Shown here: positions 30,543-35,528 of the stretch, in pieces
How the letters are laid out: each line of letters opens with the position of its first letter
How positions within the stretch are numbered: position 1 is the stretch's first letter
The notes under the pieces: generated by a model
What the model was told of the DNA's origin: nothing
The model's input: the letters and a program-made list of their open reading frames with translations, nothing else
Databases searched by the model: none
Made by a program: the position numbers and the translations under genes
Origin: Nymphaea colorata
Lineage: Eukaryota; Streptophyta; Magnoliopsida; Nymphaeales; Nymphaeaceae
DNA length: 35,528 bases
Assembly: GCF_008831285.2 (NCBI RefSeq)
Contig: NW_022205215.1
Location: 1-35,528 of the forward strand
Direction of reading: 5' to 3'

Positions 30543-30736
30543 CTAAAAGAATGAAAACTCAGCCGGATAAATCTTGACATCAGAGCATAATCTTGGACTC
30601 TTTCTCTTTATATGTTTGAACTCTTTGTCCTTGAAAAGAGCAGTCGACCATTTGGTTGTTGTTAGCTGATAGCCATTCTCTCGGGCCAGGTTACCGATAA
30701 TAGCTTGTGGACATCTAAAATGGTCTATTGCTTCCA
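30543..30736 (-). CDS. Possible orphan terminal exon, protein not recognised
   Basis: A splice-acceptor-like sequence (CCTCTTTCAG, minus strand, ending at 30737) is followed by about 64 open codons and a TAG. The predicted piece EAIDHFRCPQAIIGNLAREN, then GYQLTTTKWS, KDKEFKHIKRKSPRLC and a hydrophobic-aromatic end has the balanced composition of a real protein rather than a random frame. There is no ATG at its start, and I found no matching upstream exon. It may be the last exon of a decayed gene or a captured fragment. I cannot assign a family. Confidence 0.28.
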
Positions 30737-30737
30737 C

Positions 30738-31318
30738 TGAAAGAGGATGTGAGCTCCTTCATACTTATCTTTTTGTTTTCTGTCGACAAATTGCATGGTA
30801 CTTGCTATTTTGTTATTTTACTTGATGCAGGAAACTGTGTGAAAATGGAATTACATCAAGAGCTATTTGACATGTACAGTAGATGCAGATCTGCTTACCA
30901 AAATAATACCCTCTTTGTCTCCTTTTTAGCACATTAAAATGCACTTCGATCGCTGGTGATGAATAAGCACCATGTGGAAGACAATCAGCTCTGGTCAACT
31001 TTTGTCTTTCTTTTTTGATTGCTGGTCTTCTTTTTCTCTTTCCTTTTTTTTTGCATTTTTAGTAAGTTAAAAAAAATATTACAGTTGTCTTGGTTGGACC
31101 ACAATTTCCTGATCTTTAATTTGTAAAACTGTGCCAAGTATGGTAGATAATTAACATTTCCTGCTACAGTCCAATCCAAAAGTAAATGCACCAAAGGCTG
31201 GATATATAACATCACCTAAAATTTCTTGCTTGAATCATCAGTTCCTGTTGATGTATAAGTGCATTTCGTCGACACACAAAAGTTTCAGAATTTCTGGGTC
31301 GTTTAGTTATAAATTAGT
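30738..31318. other. Non-coding stretch with weak exon-like piece
   Basis: At 30830 the plus strand has an acceptor-like ttgatgcag followed by sequence that can be read as KMELHQELFDMYSRCRSAYQ in one frame and contains stops in the others. There is no family match and no donor, so this is not called as a gene. Confidence 0.35.
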
Positions 31319-31527
31319 TTAGGTTGTGTTTGTTTCATCTAGGATCTCAAATCTTTGGATTTATGATCAAACCACCTACCCCCCTCCACTCATCTGACTT
31401 GAAATCCATAGTTGTTGACATGTAGCAAGGATTTAAAATCGATGTAACCGAAACTAAGGATCTCCCAAAACATACCTTTTTATGCAGCTTTGAATCTAAG
31501 ATCTGAGGCTATCAAACAGAACCTTAG
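31319..31527. mobile_element. MITE of about 209 bp with terminal inverted repeats
   Basis: The left end ttaggttgtgtttgtttcat and the right end, reverse complemented, ctaaggttctgtttgatagc pair over about 35 bp with some mismatches, including aggatctcaaatc against agatcttagattc. The element is non-coding. The GGTTNTGTTTG end is typical of small hAT-like plant MITEs. A target duplication is not clear. Confidence 0.65.
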
Positions 31528-32290
31528 GCTGGAAAAGTGAAATGATGGAGTAGCAACTCTTATCGTTTAACTGCGTCTTGGAGATGACTAGTTAAATAAA
31601 AGCAGTTGGTGCAAGTGCAGTATTTGTGGAAATATCTGAAAAAATTAGTCATGATCATATATAGAGCAACCTGCAGTTAACAAGCTTTAATCTGCAAAAT
31701 TTTTATGAAGGAATATCATCAACCTTATTAAAGGAATACAAATTCGACTCGCATCTTAATAGACCAATCTGCATATAATTAATAGACCAATCTACGTATA
31801 ATTTCATCTGTTCATTTCATTTCAACGCTCCATAGTTTCAGGCAAAATACATGTATAAAATTGGTCGAATGGTCACTCTCACTATAAAGTTACCCAGCCA
31901 TTTAACCAAAGCTGGCATCCATCTAGTGCAGATATTGGAGGGTTAAGAAAAAAACATGGAGAAAATATAAAAACAAATATTAGACGACGAAAATGTCTAT
32001 TTTTGTTTTCTCTTTGTTTTTTTCTTAGTCATCTGCTATGATAAATCAGATGGTCATGGTTAGATGGCTGAGTGACTCAAACAACTAGATCGCCATTCAA
32101 TCTTTCTATACATAAAACACCTAACCACTTATATGGTCAGATGATATATTTGTGAGTTTTGTGAGTGACAATTGCTTGACCACATACTTTAACAGCAAAA
32201 TGTATCTTTTATGAATGTTTTTAGCAACATAAAATAAAAAAAAATAGAATGTATGACCATATCGGTAGCTGATTCGTTTCAATTCTCTTT
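31528..32290. other. Non-coding stretch, nothing recognised
   Basis: AT-rich DNA with short unsupported frames. A direct repeat aatagaccaatct occurs twice near 31758 and 31781. No RNA gene is apparent. Confidence 0.45.
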
Positions 32291-32326
32291 ATCTCTCTCT
32301 CTCTCTCTCTCTACATATATATATAT

Positions 32327-32381
<55 letters not shown>
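32291..32381. repeat. Compound (CT)n(TA)n microsatellite, longest in the window
   Basis: About 11 CT units, an aca break, then about 34 TA units with one aa phase break (tataatat) near 32337. Confidence 0.95.
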
Positions 32382-32383
<2 letters not shown>

Positions 32384-33599
32384 CGCAACTCTCTATGCTA
32401 TTTAAAAATCTGAGAATCCTACTACTATTAATTGGATCTTATTTCGGTCACCAAACCAGACTATTAAGTCTATCGGATTCAGATACGTAACTGACAAAGA
32501 AGATCTATTGACATTCGCTTGCACTGAATTCCAATTATTCCATTATGCAATGTGGTTTGGACGAATATAATCAGTCACGTCATAATATTCACAAGCAAAT
32601 TCCCGAAATATTAATGCTGGTATATTCCCGAAATTCGCCGTCTGCTGGTTACAACTTGCTTGATGTACTTCTCAAAATAATATTAAAACATTTAAAAAAT
32701 AATTATATCTTTAATATCAAGTTGACCAGAATAATCTTATTTTTTACATTATTTAGAGATTCATATGGCCCAAGTTCCAACTTAGTTTGAGTCAACGCCG
32801 GCCTCACCTGGATAATCTTTGTCTGCAATCCGCCATCCAAGTATTATTGAAAATTATTAATTGGGCACGTGATGTACCTACCCTTAAATTTTATTTTCTT
32901 TCTTTTTTTTAGTTTTGGTCTGACATGTTTGGTGTAAGAAAGCATGTCATCACAATGGTTGCGGCTGATGCCATGGCAACATAATGTTTATGACGAATAC
33001 AATGTTTGATTTATACATGTTTTGTCATCCGCAATATTATATGCAGCACATTCGTTTGATTTTATACTTCTGTCATCTTTCGATATACATAATAAAAACC
33101 AGATTGCAATGATTACAATGTATTTTTTTCGATTTAACGTTACAGATATGATCTTAAGAATAAATTATTAGAAAACATATATGAAATTAATCATTTTTTA
33201 AATTAATAAGTTATTGGGAAACATATAATAAATTGATCATTTAACTATCTGTATATTTATAACAAGTCAAATTGAATGGCTTTCCTTGTACAGTGACGGC
33301 ATTTTCACGCAAGATGGAACAACCCTACTTTTAAAGGAATTTTTTGGCTTTCTTGCTTTCTTGAAACTACACAGTCGTTATGATGCTAAGAATTCATGAG
33401 CAGCTTTTGTCTATAGCAAGTAAATAAATGTGAGTCTCGCCATATGAAAGTATGTTCTTGGATGGTTTCGTGGTTTAACTTCAAGAGACGTAGCATAGCA
33501 CAGCATATCAGCATTAAAGTTTTAACGAAATACCGACACAAACCGTAGACATTGTGTAGTTAAGTGGCAGATACAACAGTCAAAGAGCACATTGTGTTA
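32382..33599. other. AT-rich non-coding stretch
   Basis: An 81-codon plus-strand frame at 32545-32790 has no recognisable motif. A direct repeat of the type aacatatatgaaattaatcat / aacatataataaattgatcat lies at about 33173-33241. Nothing else is supported. Confidence 0.45.
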
Positions 33600-33757
33600 T
33601 GCATCACAAAATTTCATGTCAAAGTGTTGGCACATTCCGTGGCCATTATGCTTACCTAAACCAGCTTATGTCGCAACAAATTCAACCAACACACCATGGC
33701 CATTTCATCTGTAATAGTGTAGGCAACGGGACTTGTAGTGGTGGAGTTTTAGGTGTC
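33600..33757. repeat. Dispersed repeat shared with 9196-9350, copy 2
   Basis: ggcacattccgtggccatta, acaccatggccatttcatct and gtaggcaacgggacttgtag match the earlier copy in order and orientation. It lies about 340 bp downstream of protease copy 2, so it may be a separate insertion or part of an older duplicated block. Confidence 0.5.
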
Positions 33758-34028
33758 ACGATTACCTATTAGCAACAGAATTGTGAGTATCAGCGACTAC
33801 CAAAGCCTAGATAATATTCATAATTGCCATGTAGACATATATAACTTAACCTAAAGCTTAAACGGAGGGGAAAACATCCTTAAAACGAAACACATACATT
33901 TATTGCACATGGAAAACTAACAACATCGACTACATGACACTCAGATCTTCCATTGACATAAAACATAATTAAGCAGTGTCCAAAGCTGCCAATAGTAGAC
34001 CAATACAGAGATCATCACAAAATAAACT

Positions 34029-34051
34029 GTATATATATATAATATATATAT

Positions 34052-34090
<39 letters not shown>
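34029..34090. repeat. (TA)n microsatellite abutting the protease end
   Basis: The TA array has two interruptions (tataatata, tataaaata) and ends four bases from the stop codon of protease copy 2. Confidence 0.95.
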
Positions 34091-34093
<3 letters not shown>

Positions 34094-34094
34094 A

Positions 34095-35386
34095 TTAGCC
34101 TTGGGTACATTCATACTTCACATGCATGTTCGGCTGCACAACATTCCCGAAGATGGGCACCTCTCCGTCTTTAATGGCTAAGCAGGCGATTACACTTTCA
34201 ACCATCCTAAATATATTTGAAGGTGGCAGCTTCCAGTCTGCATTGGCGAAATGAAAGGTCATCTCCGGCAACCCTTCATATGGATCACCATTATTCTCTA
34301 CATGGTGACACAGATAATCCTGTTTAGCTGGATAGAAGCATTCATGGTTTATGACGTTAGCCACCACATTTGCGACTTGATCGTACACATCCTTTGCAAG
34401 ATAAGTCAGTGTGGTACCCGAGTCTATAATGATCGATCTGGCATTTCCCAACAATGCAGTCATCTGTGCACCACCAAATTGTATCTTGAGTCTGTTGTTT
34501 CCGATGCTTATGTCAATTAGGTTGAGCACATAATACGTGAGGACCACCTGGTGCCATCGGCATTTCTTGAACCCCTTCCTGGCCTGAAAACTCTGCGTCC
34601 TTACCGGATTTGAGCTGTCTGACGTGATTTCATTGCTATTGGGAGGAAAAACAGTAGGCAAAATTGTCATCAATAGAAGAGCCAATCTGATTTACAAGTG
34701 AGAGAGGACCACCTCCGAGGCCAACAAGGTCAGGAACTTCAAGCAAGGAGGGATTAGGAGGGCCATCCTGATGAACACAACCAGAGACAATTTCTGGAAG
34801 CTTGACGGTGCCAGCACCATTGTCAAACAAGAGCGTTTCCGAGGCCAGTATCACTTCTACGAAGGATTTGTCTTCATAGGAATATATGAATCCGCAAAGT
34901 TGGTTGATAGTGCAACCATGAATGGGCAGTTCCATGCAAGAGCTGGCAGAGCAGGTCTGGCTCTTGTAGGTGGATGACTGAAGTGGATCAAACATTGATG
35001 TTTGGCCGGAGCAGGAGTCACAAGGACGGCACATCGTCCATATGAGGTCGCTAACAGTGACGAGAGTGGCCCAGTAGAGGTGGGATGGTGTACCAAGTGA
35101 GAGTTTCATGAGATACTAGCCGAAGCCTGGCATCATGGGCTGGAGATCATGCTGGTGGTATTGGCAAACCGTGAAGCATTGCAGCGGGAGGACAGAGCCG
35201 CCTGCTTCGCTCGTAGAGCTAGAGTGGATAAAGGGTCATAGAGAGGTGACAGAGATGAGTCTCAATGAATGAGGTCTATAGAAAAGCCGAGAGGTTTGGA
35301 AGCGAATATGGTGGTAAGGTTAGGCAGTATTGCAAGCAGGAGCAGCTGGAGGAGGAGGCGGAATGGTAAGGAGGAGAAGAAGCCAT
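34095..35386 (-). pseudogene. Nepenthesin/CDR1-like aspartic protease pseudogene (copy 2), nearly full length
   Basis: An ATG at 35386 is followed by a signal-peptide-like stretch (RLLLQLLLLAIL) two bases out of frame with the start, then SKPLGFSIDLIH and the same TGA as in copy 1. A second shift and a stop precede MKLSLGTPSHLYWAT (35109). The first active-site motif reads VTVSDLIW instead of DTGSDLIW, so the catalytic Asp and the Gly are both lost. CRPCDSC, FDP..SSTYK, ETLLFDNG, IVSGC and DLVGLGGGPLSLVNQIG follow. After a stop at 34636 the reading continues one frame over with the second motif SIIIDSGTTLTYL intact and GNVVQPNMHVKYECTQG. The C terminus lacks the usual final F.P..C. Total length fits the family (about 430 codons). 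Confidence 0.85.
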
Positions 35387-35424
35387 GGTGAGGGCTAAAT
35401 GGTTGCTGTATTAAGGAGAAATGT

Positions 35425-35438
35425 GTTGATATTTATAA
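35425..35438 (-). promoter_or_regulatory. Likely TATA box of protease copy 2
   Basis: ATTATAAATATC on the minus strand stands about 45 bases before the ATG, as in copy 1. About 140 bases of upstream sequence are conserved between the two copies, up to the window edge. Confidence 0.5.
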
Positions 35439-35528
35439 TGGAAGTCATAGTTAAGGTCGGCTGACGAAGGGAAGGATTTGGATTTGGAAATTGTGGAGAA
35501 AAGAACATGTGGCCGATCCAATGGAGAA

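Noticed and set aside
34251-34977. Plus-strand frames over the second protease copy
   Set aside because: They are shadows of the minus-strand pseudogene, which carries all the family motifs.
1-35528. CRISPR arrays, operons, ribosome-binding sites, tRNA or rRNA genes
   Set aside because: The window is plant nuclear DNA. I saw no regularly spaced repeats with unique spacers and no cloverleaf or rRNA sequence. The TGGTATCAGAGC words are primer-binding sites, not tRNA genes.

Overview
This window looks like nuclear DNA from a flowering plant. It carries several families of decayed plant LTR retrotransposons whose primer-binding sites match initiator tRNA-Met, AT-rich intergenic DNA, MITE-like inverted repeats, long compound microsatellites, and two copies of a plant-type (nepenthesin/CDR1-like) aspartic protease gene. 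I see no bacterial, phage or organellar gene organisation, and I cannot name the species.

Layout. 1-3879 is a minus-strand Ty1/copia element (called A1 here). It runs off the left edge and has a gag reading frame, protease, integrase and part of the reverse transcriptase (RT), then a primer-binding site and a 380-bp LTR. A1 has inserted into the RT gene of a plus-strand copia element (B, 3880-5561), whose RT/RNase H end, polypurine tract and 3' LTR follow. B in turn sits inside another minus-strand copy of the A family (A2, 5562 to about 5900), so three insertions are nested. From 5.9 to 14.2 kb I find no convincing gene: there are dispersed repeats, MITE-like elements, microsatellites and a 231-bp tandem duplication that is open on both strands. 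A third copia (C, plus strand, about 14.74-17.84 kb) has both LTR ends but large internal deletions. From 17.8 to 25.2 kb the DNA is AT-rich with no convincing gene. 25.2-28.7 kb holds a badly decayed plus-strand Ty3/gypsy element (TAT/Ogre-like by its protease region), cut off at the start of RT. It is joined directly to a 5' fragment of an aspartic protease pseudogene on the minus strand (28.7-29.3 kb). A longer paralogue lies at 34.1-35.4 kb.

How the parts relate. The two protease copies share signal peptide, promoter and even the same premature stop, so they descend from one already broken gene that was later duplicated. One copy was then truncated at the gypsy junction; the other lost its first catalytic aspartate and its end now abuts a TA array. 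No gene here looks intact and functional except perhaps a few retroelement frames. I did not find a new defence or metabolic system; the points of interest are the nested insertions, the breakpoints and the pseudogene history.
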